From: Diploptera punctata
Lineage: Eukaryota > Arthropoda > Insecta > Blattodea > Blaberidae
DNA length: 64,000 bases
Reading direction: 5' to 3'
Assembly (NCBI GenBank): GCA_030220185.1
Contig: JASPKZ010001233.1
Location: 1,666,001 to 1,730,000, forward strand
The notes under the pieces were generated by a model. That model searched no databases. It saw only the letters and a program-made list of their open reading frames with translations, and had not been told where the DNA came from. Shown piece by piece: positions 52,353-62,700 of this stretch. Both the position numbers and the translations under genes were made by a program. How positions within the stretch are numbered: the first letter of the stretch is position 1; each line of letters opens with the position of its first letter.

Positions 52353-52558
52353 TTAACAGAATAATGTGAGGAGAGGTAAGAATCTTTTAATTTAATATAT
52401 AATAATTAGTACTTATTATAATAATTAATCATTAATAATTAATGAGGTGAAATGTATGTTTCCAGTCCAGTCTCTTAATTATTTCATTATTAATATTCAT
52501 AAATGGAAACCAAACAAAAATAGTTTAACATAAGGAAGCAAAAGAAACAAGAAAATAC

Positions 52559-52683
52559 TTTATTTTAGGAAGTGATATTTTGAGGTTATTTTAATTAAAT
52601 TATTTTTAGTCTGTTCATCTTACCTCAAGAACAAATCAACATTAATATTGAGGTAAGATGAACAGACTAAAAATAATTTAATT
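52559..52683 (-). mobile_element. Smallest PLE-B hairpin (125 bp), 14 bp TSD
   Basis: AAACAAGAAAATAC at 52545-52558 and 52684-52697. Arms TTTTAGTCTGTTCATCTTAC and complement; left tail TTTTAGGAAGTGATATTTTG. It has neither ORF nor ribozyme, so mobility needs neither in cis. Confidence 0.83.
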
Positions 52684-52699
52684 AAACAAGAAAATACCT

Positions 52700-53540
52700 A
52701 TAAATCTTATATTTAACTGTATCTACCTCAAAATTTCACTAAGTTTGTTTTTAAAATTTAATCATTAGTATATTTTAATTTCAGGAAAAGCTGAGTAAGT
52801 TTTTCACTTTTTTACATTACAGTTCTGAAAGAAAAACTAATATATTTTGACATGAACATTAGGACAAATTCAAATAGAAAATTATATAAAAACCAATGTC
52901 AATATACAAGTTAATGGTTTTTATTTGTGGATAACTTACATATTCTAGAAATATAACTATATTTTTTGTTACTAGTGTATGTTATAGTTGAATTATTTTG
53001 GTATTAAAATGCTACATTTTCAAAAATCAAACCAAATTAGCAAAACAAAAATACAATTATGTTTTAAAAAATAATTTCATATTAAACCATGTGCTACAAG
53101 ATTTGTATCTTCTTTCCCAAGCAAAATGTTAGTTGTTGATATATGAGAATATTGTAGTGAGCTGCTATAATAGTGAATATAATCTTGTTAAATGTCACAG
53201 CATACATAGAAACACACTCAAATATATAATAGCTAATGAAATAATTTTCACAAGAAAGCTTTTAGAAAAGCTAGCACTTAATTAATAGGAATACATATAA
53301 TAATACAATATATATATCAAAATAACTGTGGACTGAGAGAATTAACTATAAATGACATTTTATATAATGTAAGAAAGGTCCTGAAAGGATATATATTTCA
53401 GGAAAAACGTGAGAAAGGATAGAGCACTTAATTCCATTATAGTACAAGAAAACTTACAAAAGACAGAATGATAATCACTGGATATTTCCATATTATGCTG
53501 TAAATGAACTACTTCATTTGTCAAAATTATATATATATAT
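52700..53540. other. Intergenic, no recognisable feature
   Basis: Very AT-rich, with AT dinucleotide runs at about 53310 and 53530. Confidence 0.4.
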
Positions 53541-53541
53541 A

Positions 53542-53947
53542 TTGTCCAATGCCACCAAGTTGTCTTTTGACATTTCTGAGTTTCTCCCCAGGTATTGGCA
53601 CAATTGTAATCCATTTCTTAATTTGGGGCACCTGGAAGTCACAGATCCGTTATCCCGATATATATCCATAGTAATTCTGCCCGAGGGCAGGTCTTTCACT
53701 GCAATCATAGCATTTTCATGCTATGCTTTGCAGCTTTACTAGTGAATTGTAGATGTGGTAGCTTCCCGTTGCTGATAGATGATAAACGATAATGAAGCGC
53801 CAGGAGAGTTCTTAACTTAAATTCCACACCATGGGCAACCACAAGAATAATTTAATTTAAGGAAAAATTCCTGTGGTGTGACTGGGAATCGAACCTGTGA
53901 CCTCATGAACTATAGTCAGAAACGCTGGCCACTAGCCTACGAAGCTG
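53542..53947 (-). repeat. SINE S5, long form
   Basis: As 3571-3887 but with about 100 bp (53655-53765) containing CTGCCCGAGGGCAGGTCTTT, which is the reverse of the S6 tail. tRNA-like head at the right (complement of GGGAATCGAACC). Confidence 0.7.
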
Positions 53948-54024
53948 GTCATGGAATAACATTGTCTATCACACCAAGGAGTTTGGAATATAAGAAACAA
54001 TATTATATATTTCAAACTCCATGG

Positions 54025-54410
54025 TTTGACAGGTCTAGAAGGTCCTTTCCTACCACCCAACTGCTGGTCTCACATTCATGTGTGTTAATCACAGAGGTAA
54101 GCAATCATCTAGGGATGACATGTGTCAGCTTGTGGGTCCCCCCAGCCATTATAGCTGGTTTTCCCCAACCTGGCGCCGCTGCTTATTATAGCTGATCAAA
54201 TCCATCATGATTCTGGATGGGCACCGGTCTCATTCTGTCAGAATTCAATGAGAAAATTTCTTCTCCCATAGAAATTCAAACCAGCTCAAGTTCTGTAGCT
54301 CTGCACCAAGGCAACTTCCCTTAAACCACTTGCTATAGCATAGGAGAAGCCCAGTTTAAAAATCCTGACCCTGGCCAGGACTCAAACCCCCAATCTTCTG
54401 GCTTATATAT
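54025..54410 (-). repeat. SINE S4, diverged, with S2 scrap
   Basis: Complement of the 56422-56770 family (ATCACAGAGGTAAGCAATCA to ATAGCATAGGAG), followed by a short S2-like piece (54355-54410). Confidence 0.6.
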
Positions 54411-54489
54411 TTTGGTAACAAAATATGTTACAACGTCCCTCCAGTATAAATATGTAGCAAAACAAATTTAATCAGAATTCTGCAGAATT

Positions 54490-54885
54490 AAAAATTTTGA
54501 ATTTTTTTTTTATTTAATGCCACCAGGTTTCATTTTCGACATTTTGGTATTCTCTCCTGGCATTGGTGTTATTGTAACCCACTTCTGAGGTTGGGGAGCC
54601 TGGAAGGTGAAGTTACACTTCCCTGATGATGTATGATAAATGGTGATAAACCAGTAGAGGCCTTAATCCTAAACTTAATCTAATGAGGTGTATATGATAA
54701 TGATGGCCAGATGATGTTCAGAGACTGTTTTGGGCCTTAAATTTTCCTGACATTTGTCTTAGAGGTGAAAAAAAATCCCTGAAAAAACCCATCACCCAGG
54801 AAATATGTCTCAATTGAAGATAGAACCCAGGCATGTTGCGTGATAAGGCAGTATGCTACCTTGAAACCAAAGCGGTGGACAGATG
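54490..54885 (-). repeat. SINE S5 tail part joined to S6 head part
   Basis: S5 sequence (TGGCATTGGTGTTATTGTAA) to about 54680, then S6 with the tRNA-like head at the right (complement of GGTAGCATACTGCC). It may be a composite family member. Confidence 0.5.
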
Positions 54886-54889
54886 CTTT

Positions 54890-55635
54890 GAAAATTGTCA
54901 ACAATAAATTGGGATAAAACAAAATAAATAAAAAATTACAATATTTACTTGTTCTTTCTTTTGGGTTTATGGAGTTTTCTTGTGCTATCAATAAAAGTCT
55001 TTATCCTTTTCTCATTCACATCATGCTTATTGTCATATGTGACTGAAACAGATGTATAAAATGTTTTAGAGGGGGACCATCCAATGAACACCAATCATAT
55101 CAGACTTGATCATTAAACTGCCTCTAATTCAAGACATTACAAGTTTAATAAGGGTATAATTTGTACCAAGTACTGAATGCTGGATTAATATTTTACTATT
55201 TTTGTAAAACACATAATGATGCATGTTCATTCCACCATTTAATGTCGTGCACGCATGTTCTGTAAGTGTAAATGTGCGAGTGTCAGTGCAGAAATTTCCC
55301 CCTTTTCTGCCCTAATATAGAGGTCTCAAACTTAGCCTTAATTTTTTTTAATTCACATAATATAAGATTTGTTACACCAAGATGAAGAATCAGTTCAGAA
55401 TCATCTGCTCATGTACATGAGGTTTGGGTGCATTAAGACACAACTTGATCTGATTCAGAACTGGTTCTGAACTCCCAGGCTAATGTTCCAACAAGTTTTG
55501 GAACTTGGGTACAAGTGAAATTGGTTGTGGGTTATGAGCAGGAACTGGGAATTCTGGACATGTGCAGATGGTTAAAACAAGCTTTCACATAATTATTAGA
55601 TAAGATAAACCTCATAGTGTCACTTCCTTTATATA
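54890..55635. other. Intergenic, no recognisable feature
   Basis: No gene, tRNA-like block or hairpin assigned. The stretch 55380-55520 is less AT-rich. Confidence 0.4.
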
Positions 55636-55639
55636 TCAT

Positions 55640-56425
55640 CATCATCCTCCTTCCATGTATTAGGCCTGGTGGCCCATTACGGTCTCTTGCCATCTTTTGA
55701 GTGGTCTTCCCAAAGATCTCCTTTCTCGGGGATGATAATTCAAAATCTGACGAGGGATGTGAGATTGATCCATACACTGAAGGTGTTGTAGCCAATTATT
55801 TCTGTATGTAGTTATATGGTCCATAACTGAAGTGATTTGAAGTTCTTGAAGGATATCTGCATTTTTCTTGTTGTCTAACTTTGTGTGTCCAGCTGTTCTT
55901 CTCATGAATTTCATTTTGCTAGCTTGCATATAGTCCAAGCTTCACTTCCATAGGTAAGCATTGGTCTCGCTAAGGTTTTATAAGTTCTTATTCTTGCATG
56001 CCTTTGTAATAAAGATGGTTTAAAAACTCTATTAATGGTTCTCATGGATTTATTATGATTTGGAATTTTAATTGATATATCAATGTCACGCAGGGCTGAC
56101 AACCCGGCTGACATAAAGTGCCGATTGTCTAGAAAAAGTGGGAGCCTTAACCTCCTACTACCCCAAGGGCCTCCTGAGGCCTGTTGTGGGATCACTTTAC
56201 TTACTTTTTATATCAATTTCACTGTCATAACTAAAATGGGTAATCTTCCTTTGAACGCTATCACTTTTGTTTTACTCTTAGAGAAATTTGAAGTTGATAG
56301 GTTGACCATTGTAAATCATCCTCCATATTTGCAAAAAGCACCACATCATCTGCAAATAGCAATACATCCATATTTAAATTTCTATTTATGCAAATATTGC
56401 CATGGTGTGTTTCCCTTTTGTCCTG
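55640..56425 (-). pseudogene. LINE RT and tail remnant with nested SINE S2
   Basis: Minus-strand reading: LLFADDVVLFANMEDDLQ-like motif C at about 56320-56390, then KTLARPMLTYGSEAWTICKL, MKFMRRTAGHTKLDNKKNAD, NNWLQHLQCM and ERRSLGRPLKRWQETV. Frames shift several times. The S2 piece at 56085-56209 interrupts it. Confidence 0.75.
56085..56209 (+). repeat. SINE S2, 5' truncated, 8 bp TSD
   Basis: ATATCAAT at 56077-56084 and 56210-56217. Contains GTCACGCAGGGCTGACAACC to GTGGGATCACTTTACTTACT. Confidence 0.8.
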
Positions 56426-56770
56426 TGCTGTAGCCGAGTGGTTAAGGTAGGAAGCCTTGGCGCACAGCTACGGGACTTGCGCTGGTTCGAGTCTCCATGG
56501 GGAAAGAAATTTTCTCATGGTATTTCGGCCAGTATGAGACCGGTGCCCACCCAGAATCATGAGGCATTTGGGTAGCTACAATAAGTAGCGGCTCCAGGTT
56601 GAGGAAACCAGCTATAACGGCTGGGGGACTCGACATGCTGACCACATGTCACCCCTACACTGGCTGATGATCATCTACCTCTGTGATTGACACATGTGGA
56701 TGTGAGGGACCAGCAGCCGGCTGGTAGGCTAAGGGCCTTCTAGGCCTGTCGCGCCAGGAGTGTTTGCCTT
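56422..56770 (+). repeat. SINE S4, complete-looking
   Basis: Head TGCTGTAGCCGAGTGGTTAA, B box GGTTCGAGTCTCC, body with TATTTCGGCCAGTATGAGAC and CGGCTGGGGGACTCGACATG, end CCTGTCGCGCCAGGAGTGTT. No TSD recognised. Confidence 0.75.
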
Positions 56771-57049
56771 TATATATTAATGAATATTTTCACTTGCTTT
56801 GAATTTCTTTTCTTCTTCTTTCACTTTCCCAGTTGTCATTACAGTGTTGTGGCTGCCTTGATTTATTCCAGAGTTTCCTATTTTTGTCATCTTCCTTAAT
56901 TCCCTTTCCTTTTTTCCTTGCTATTATCTCAAAAAAACTTTGTGGTCGAGTGAGATGCATTGTATAAATTAAAATAGACCATGTTAAGGTAAAACACAAA
57001 AATTACAGTGGATTGGCATTAGATACAAATCCATTCATCCATCCAATGA

Positions 57050-57660
57050 CCGATTGGCTCAAATTCGAGCTTTAGCCTCCCTTAACTTCTGCCTCCAATC
57101 ATTTCTATTTTGCATGGCAAGCCTCCAGTTGCGACACTTAAGTAGGCAACATCTTCCTCCCATCGTTTTTTCGGTCTTCCAACTTGTCTATTCCCCATAA
57201 AACTTTGTGTAAGCCCCTTTATTTGGTGTTTGGTCTGTTGAGAACCTTTGTACATGGCCAGCCCATGGTCAGGTTTATTGTATTTGTCGTACAATTGTTT
57301 GTTGTATGGTATTCTCCACTGACCATTAATATTTATCGATCCAAATATTTTCCTGAGTACTTTTTTTTTTCAAAATTATTTAGGGCTACTCTGATCTTTT
57401 AGTGAGGCTCCATGTCTCACTACTGTAGGTCAAAACTGTTATTAAAACTTTATATAGCTTTATTTTAGTAGCAGAGTGTATGTTATTACTCTTCATTATT
57501 TTATGAAGTGAGTAATAAGCTTTGCTGGTCAGTTTGGATACACTTTCAATGGTATAAAAGATAGTATGTGTAACATTTAATAGGTTCTGGGTTTGATTCC
57601 TTGAGATTAAATTGGAAATATTTTGTATTATAGATTCTGGAATAATGTTCAACAAATCTT
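57050..57660 (-). pseudogene. LINE tail remnant
   Basis: Minus strand: LYKVLITVLTYSSETWSLTK (post-RT region) and, downstream, GNRQVGRPKKRWEEDV. The frame is broken between. Confidence 0.65.
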
Positions 57661-57664
57661 AGGT

Positions 57665-58165
57665 TAAAGAATAGTTGCTGTACATGAGAAGAAACATTTA
57701 AATAGTTAAAGTTTGGTCGCTTCTTCATAAAAATAACCTATCTGTAAAAGCTATAAACTCCAAACTTAAAAATATTCAAATTTGCTTATTAATTATAAGG
57801 ATAATGTCTACTAGTATTTCCCATAATATAGGAGATATTGAAAGTGCCTATCTAACTCCATACATATGATTGTTACAATTTTTTTTATCAATAACTTGGT
57901 TTTCTAAATTCAGTGATGAGACTGAAGTGAGTGCATGAAAGATATTAAGCTCAACTGATAACAGATGAATGAATTCTGTATAATAGACTCTCGATTATCC
58001 ACACCTGAAAGAAATTTGCAACTGATTTATTATAATTTTTTTAAATACAGATTTATTTATGTAAATAATTAGAAAATATGCACACCATGAAATAATAATT
58101 CAATATAATTTTAAAGCTACATTTACATGATAAAACATGTTTAAAAACTTTGCCCAGATTAAGAA
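57665..58165. other. Intergenic, no recognisable feature
   Basis: AT-rich with no supported gene. Confidence 0.4.
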
Positions 58166-58306
58166 TATCAATCGCCTCAGTAGGGTGCATAGGAATTGAT
58201 GTGATTCCACTACAGACCTTAAGAGGCCCTTAGGGTAGTACAATGTTAAGACTACCTAACAGCCATATGTGACGGCTGACTTTATTCCCCAAAACATGCA
58301 TATGGT

Positions 58307-58514
58307 GAATTATAGGAAGTATCACTATGAGGTTTAATTTAAAATTAAAATTAAAATTATTTGTACCTCACCTCATATCCTGTCTTCTATTTAAATAATT
58401 AAAAATTTAGTGTTAAATTGTTTACACTACACCTTACATCCTGTCTTCTATTAATTTAAATAGAAGACAGAATATGAGGTGAGGTGTAAAGAACGAACTT
58501 TATTAAAATTTTAA
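58307..58514 (-). mobile_element. PLE-B mini hairpin, 11 bp TSD
   Basis: ATGCATATGGT at 58296-58306 and 58515-58525. Arms TACCTCACCTCATATCCTGT with near complement, with a second partial repeat of the arm sequence at 58430-58460; left tail ATAGGAAGTATCACTATGAG. No ribozyme. Confidence 0.82.
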
Positions 58515-58634
58515 ATGCATATGGTACTCATTTCTGTTAAGAGTCTGAGTCAACCCTAGGGCAATAGTGCTGCTAGAAGATTTAGGCAAGTTTAAAAATT
58601 TGGAACCAGATGGGAATCAAACCATGACCTTCCT

Positions 58635-59003
58635 CAATGTTTTTATTATTAATTTCATACATCTCAATGATGGATAAATTATATTTAAAGAGAAAAATTA
58701 TACACTCAAACTGGGGTTTGAACACAGGACCTTTCACTTTCTATGCGAATGATCTACCAACTGAGCTACCTGAGAAACTCGAAATCAATGCTTAGTTCTA
58801 CTTAATAAAGATGCTGCCATTTGCAAGATCGAAGCAATAGTTTCGTAGCATTTGGCGCTTGGGAATTAACAGTATGTAAGAGAAAAAATTGTGTTTAGAT
58901 TGGAGTTTCTCAGGTAGCTCAGTTGGTAGAGCATTCACAAAGAAAGCGAAAGGTCCTGGGTTCAAACCCCAGTCTGAACATATAATTTTCTCTTCAAATA
59001 TAA
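58635..59003. repeat. Head-to-head S1 SINE dimer, 12 bp TSD
   Basis: CATGACCTTCCT at 58623-58634 and 59004-59015. Minus unit with tRNA-like block at about 58705-58780, plus unit at about 58908-58980; the leader is shortened at the junction near 58800. The left end has the long tail (TTATTATTAATTTCATACAT), the right end stops at TCTCTTCAAATATAA. Confidence 0.86.
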
Positions 59004-59079
59004 CATGACCTTCCTGCTTGTACCTTTCTCTCTTAATAACCAACTATGCTAAAGCATGTCCCCTAGTTGCAAAAGAAAG

Positions 59080-59585
59080 TATTAATGCATTTATGACTTA
59101 TAGTTTTATTTATAATAAATTGTAAAATTATTTTGTAATTTTTTTTTTACTCCAGCTTAATGGTAGAATAGGGTTTGTATGTGTCTCAAGTTTCAACAAA
59201 TACTGTAAGCAAATATGTAATGTATATATTCTGAATATAAGGTGCACTTGACTCAAAATTAGGATATGCCTTATATTTGTAAAGTGAGAATACTGATTTC
59301 TCTTTACTATTATCAGCGAATAACATGATAGTCCTTATGATCAGGACAGCCAAATTATGTACCAAGATGCTGATCTGAGGGAGATGCCAAAATTATGAAA
59401 ATATCATGCTCATCTTATGTATTCAATGAAACTTTGATACTTTATAGCAAATTTTACTTCCTATTGTTGAAATGCTTTATTGATGTATTTTACAAAATTA
59501 AGTATCATGAGTCAAGCGCAACTAAACTGAGATTAAATCAGGACTGAATTATTGCAGCGAAAATTGGGCACTGAATTCTAAAATC
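59080..59585. other. Intergenic, no recognisable feature
   Basis: AT-rich with no supported gene. Confidence 0.4.
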
Positions 59586-59589
59586 AAAT

Positions 59590-60230
59590 CAAAATTGTAA
59601 GCGGTACAGATGAGATTTTTACGTCCACTCCTGGGTTTGACAGAAATGGACAAGCAAAGAAACACAGATATACGCGATAAATTAAAAGTTCAAAATATAA
59701 TTGAAGGAATTCAGAATTATCAAAGTAATTGGTTACAGCTGTTAGAGTAGCAATGGGTTTTGGAGGTGATTGACAAAAATTACAAGAAGGGATAAAGTCA
59801 GAAACAGCACAATAAGGGAAATTATGCAAGTTGAAAAAAACATATTACAAAAAATAGAAGAAAAACGTTTGAAGTGGTATGGAAACCTCATAAGAATGGA
59901 AGAAGATAGAATACCAAAGAAGATCCTTGATTGGAAAGCTGATGGAAGAAGTGGAAGAGGCAGACCTAGAGAACGATGGATAGATGGAGTGAGGAGAAGT
60001 ATGGAAGCTAGAGATTTGAGGGAAGATGGTGCTTTAGACAGGAACCTCTGGCGACAAATCACTTTGGGTGGAAGGAGGAACACTGTATTGTGGAATATTC
60101 CTAATTTAAAAAATGGTTTCAAACATGTCCAAACAATGGACCCATCTCACCTTCCTGAATTAGCATTGCAGTATCAACCTAAAGGACTTCCATTTTTTAA
60201 AATTATTATTCCTATGATGGTTTTATTATT
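59590..60230 (+). pseudogene. LINE C-terminal remnant
   Basis: Frame 59770-60237 reads TKITRRDKVRNSTIREIMQV, KRLKWYGNLIRMEEDRIPKK, GRGRPRERWIDGVRRSM and ends after an LGGRRN motif; the rest to 60237 is not LINE-like. Upstream sequence has stops. Confidence 0.7.
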
Positions 60231-60231
60231 A

Positions 60232-61062
60232 ATTTAGAAGCCCTATTGGTTTTATAAAGTAATGTTTAAATTTCCAATAAAGTCTTCTTAAAAAAAAGTA
60301 ATTTGCACAATCGAGCAACGGTTCATAATATTTGGTGCTCGGGAATTAACAATGTATAAGAGAAAAATTTGCATTTAGATTGGAGTGCTCAGGTAGCTCA
60401 GTTGGTAGAACATTAGCATAGAAAGCCAAAGGTCTTGGGTTGAAACCCCAGTCTGAGCGTATATATTTAAAAAAAGAATACAATAGGAAGTAACATTAAG
60501 AGGTTTATTTAATAAGTAAGATGTTTGGTCTGTGTATTCTTACCTCTTATGATTATTTTTGTTGAACATATGTTTCAAACTTCTGAGACCTATCTTCAGC
60601 TTGTACAGATTGATTCTCAAGTTATCGACCCTGATTCTTGACTCCTGCTCCCTCTTCCTGTGATGTAATGAACTTGCCAAATAAAATGTGCACACTGTGA
60701 TATAGGGGGAAAGTAGGAAAATCTCCAGTGACTGCTCATGTTTGGTCAGAAAAACACAAAATAGTTGTAAACACAAAATTATTAAAACAGTTAGAAAATG
60801 TAAATGAACTCACCATATGGGGGAAAAAATCTACATACAGGAGAATGAGGAAAGAATTATGAATTTCGAAATTCCCGGAGAAAGAAACGTCATTAACAAG
60901 TCCATTAGACCACAGGAAGAGGGAGTAGGAGTCAAGAATCAGGGCCGACAACTTGAGAAAAATCAGTCTGTGCAAGCTGAAGGATGGGGCTCAGAAGCCT
61001 TGAAACATATGTTCAACAAAAACAACTAAAAAAGTATATTTTTCTCTTCAAATACAAATATT
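60232..61062 (+). repeat. SINE S1 copy split by a PLE-B hairpin
   Basis: Leader 60232-60380 (AGTCTTCTTAAAAAAAAGTA), tRNA-like block about 60388-60455, and tail after the insertion at 61030-61062 (TTTTTCTCTTCAAATACAAA). A near-duplicate GTATATATTT / GTATATTTTT flanks the inserted element. Confidence 0.65.
60463..61030 (-). mobile_element. PLE-B hairpin inside S1
   Basis: Left tail ATACAATAGGAAGTAACATT, arms with GTCTGTGTATTCTTACCTCT. The plus arm encodes ERIMNFEIPGERNVINKSIR. Hammerhead motifs: minus about 60569-60600 (CTGAAGA...GAAACATATGTT), plus about 60979-61012 (CTGAAGGA with one extra base, stem II GGCT/AGCC, GAAA, ACATATGT). Confidence 0.7.
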
Positions 61063-61064
61063 AT

Positions 61065-61890
61065 TTGTGTCTGTTTTCTTCTTGATAATTATATAGTAAT
61101 TGAGAGTCTATTGTTTGAGGGACAGTTTGAGGCCTCTGAATTAGTAACATTTAAAACACAATATTAAGCCATTAAATAGAATTTAGAGTTTTTTTAATAA
61201 ACACAAACTAGTGCAAGTAGAAACCAAAGAAACTCCGCACACTTCCTTGGTGCTTATTTTTCTAAAAAACAAGTAATAATAATAATAAAACAATACCAAT
61301 GTGTTGATGGAAATAAAATTCTTATTATTTAAGTACCTGACATGTATCATAAAAACTCTAATAAGGTGTTTAAAATCAAACACCAAACACTTCCCCACCC
61401 CTACCATATCCATGAATCCCTTCCCATCGCTCCGGTAACTTAATGTACAGTATAATCTGTTTATATTATGTATACTTTTTTGTAATATTATTTAAATACA
61501 GTTTTAAATAAAGAAGAGATAGAAAAGAGAGATTTTATTGATTGTAAATAGAATGTGTGATGTAAGCACCAAGTGCACGCAGGTTTTGAAGGAGGATATT
61601 AATTAATGTTCTTGATGTTGCATGTTTTTTCAAAATGTTGGATATTTTGTGAAAAAAAAAAACTGAAATTTTAGTTGTTACATTTACATTCCATACCATA
61701 CTGTACGTTCAGGGATGATCATATTGTGCTTTAAAAAACTGTAGATCCTGTCTGTACGCAGGCACAAATGTATAGTTTTGTGATTTTATTGTTATTGTAC
61801 ATAAACAATGGTTCTATGAGCTCAATAAATGTACAAATGCATATAAATGACTCTTTTCTTTCATTCACTTTCAATATCCATCCTTTCACC

Positions 61891-61930
<40 letters not shown>
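61065..61930. other. Intergenic, no recognisable gene
   Basis: AT-rich sequence ending in an AT microsatellite (about 61896-61923). Candidate AATAAA signals are present, but no transcript can be supported. Confidence 0.4.
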
Positions 61931-61931
<1 letters not shown>

Positions 61932-61933
61932 CA

Positions 61934-62687
61934 CATGAGGGTTGGGGTATAAGTCATGGCAACTATTTTTTTTTGTGAGAATTTGAGCGTGGGTGAAAAA
62001 TCTAAAATTTACATATGAAAAAACAAGGGATACACAAAATTTAAGGAATTTAACAACACACCAACATTTTGCTCCTTATGTTTATTAAGGTAATTGTCAT
62101 ATTACAGTTTTCATGTTCCAGAATCATTACATCACACCTCTTTATTTTTTTCACTCTCTTTTTTTTACTTTCTTCCTTACTCACTAACTTACTCTCTCTC
62201 ATTCTACAGGCCCTCAAAGTAGTCTCCTCCAACGTTCACAACATGCTGCTAACAATGTGGAGGTGCCAAATACCATCTGCTTCACCATCTTCTTCACCAT
62301 ATGTGAATCTGGTCATCTGTTGTTGAACAACATTTGTAATAATTAAATTAATGTTTTTATTATTAAATTAAATTATTAAATTAAACCTCATAGTGTTCTT
62401 TCCCTGTGAAAGTTAAATAAACATTTGTAATGTCCATTTGTGTCCCAAACCATAAGAAAAAGAGAGTGAAAAAAATAAAAAGATGTGATGTAATGATTCT
62501 GGAACATGAAAACTGTATTGTTATGACAGTTACTTTAATAAACATTAGGAGCAAAATGTTGGTGTGTTGTTAAATTCCTTAAATTTCATTTATCCCTTGT
62601 TCTTTCATATGTATATTTTAGATTTTTCACCCACACTCAAATTCTCATAAAAAAATAGTTGCCATGAGTTATGCCCCAACCCTCATG
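61934..62687 (-). mobile_element. Mariner-like transposon relic, internally deleted
   Basis: Ends CATGAGGGTTGGGGTATAAG and CCCCAACCCTCATG are inverted; similarity extends about 230 bp inward on both sides (61937-62170 with 62452-62684). The minus strand has NVGGDYFEGL and a stop (62210-62245), the usual mariner transposase C-terminus, but no DDD catalytic region. A short PLE-B tail-like piece (about 62330-62415) is inserted. The TSD is unclear because of the flanking AT repeat. Confidence 0.65.
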
Positions 62688-62700
62688 TATATATATATAC

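Larger units (their letters stand above)
50165..52396 (-). mobile_element. 2.2 kb PLE-B palindrome, arms about 1.07 kb, 14 bp TSD
   Basis: ATATAATAATTAGT at 50151-50164 and 52397-52410. The arms run from about 50206 to 51292 and 51303 to 52392 and meet around a 10 bp spacer (TTATTTTCTG). Each begins in the RT at the YVDD motif and runs through GIY-YIG and hammerhead to the 3' signature. Only the left end has the extra tail with AGGAATTATCACTGTGAGGT. The arms differ by scattered substitutions and 1-3 bp indels. Confidence 0.92.
58170..59075 (-). repeat. SINE S2 split by two later insertions
   Basis: Minus-strand S2 pieces at 58170-58306, 58526-58634 and 59016-59075 join into one diverged copy (3' end left, head right) once the PLE-B hairpin (58307-58514) and S1 dimer (58635-59003) and one copy of each TSD are removed. 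Confidence 0.75.

Noticed and set aside
50165..52396. CRISPR array or bacterial inverted repeat structure
   Set aside because: Eukaryotic context, no short spaced repeats, and the arms encode a PLE.
62050..62232. 60-codon minus ORF as a gene
   Set aside because: It is out of frame with the mariner C-terminal motif NVGGDYFEGL and lies in the inverted repeat of a transposon relic.
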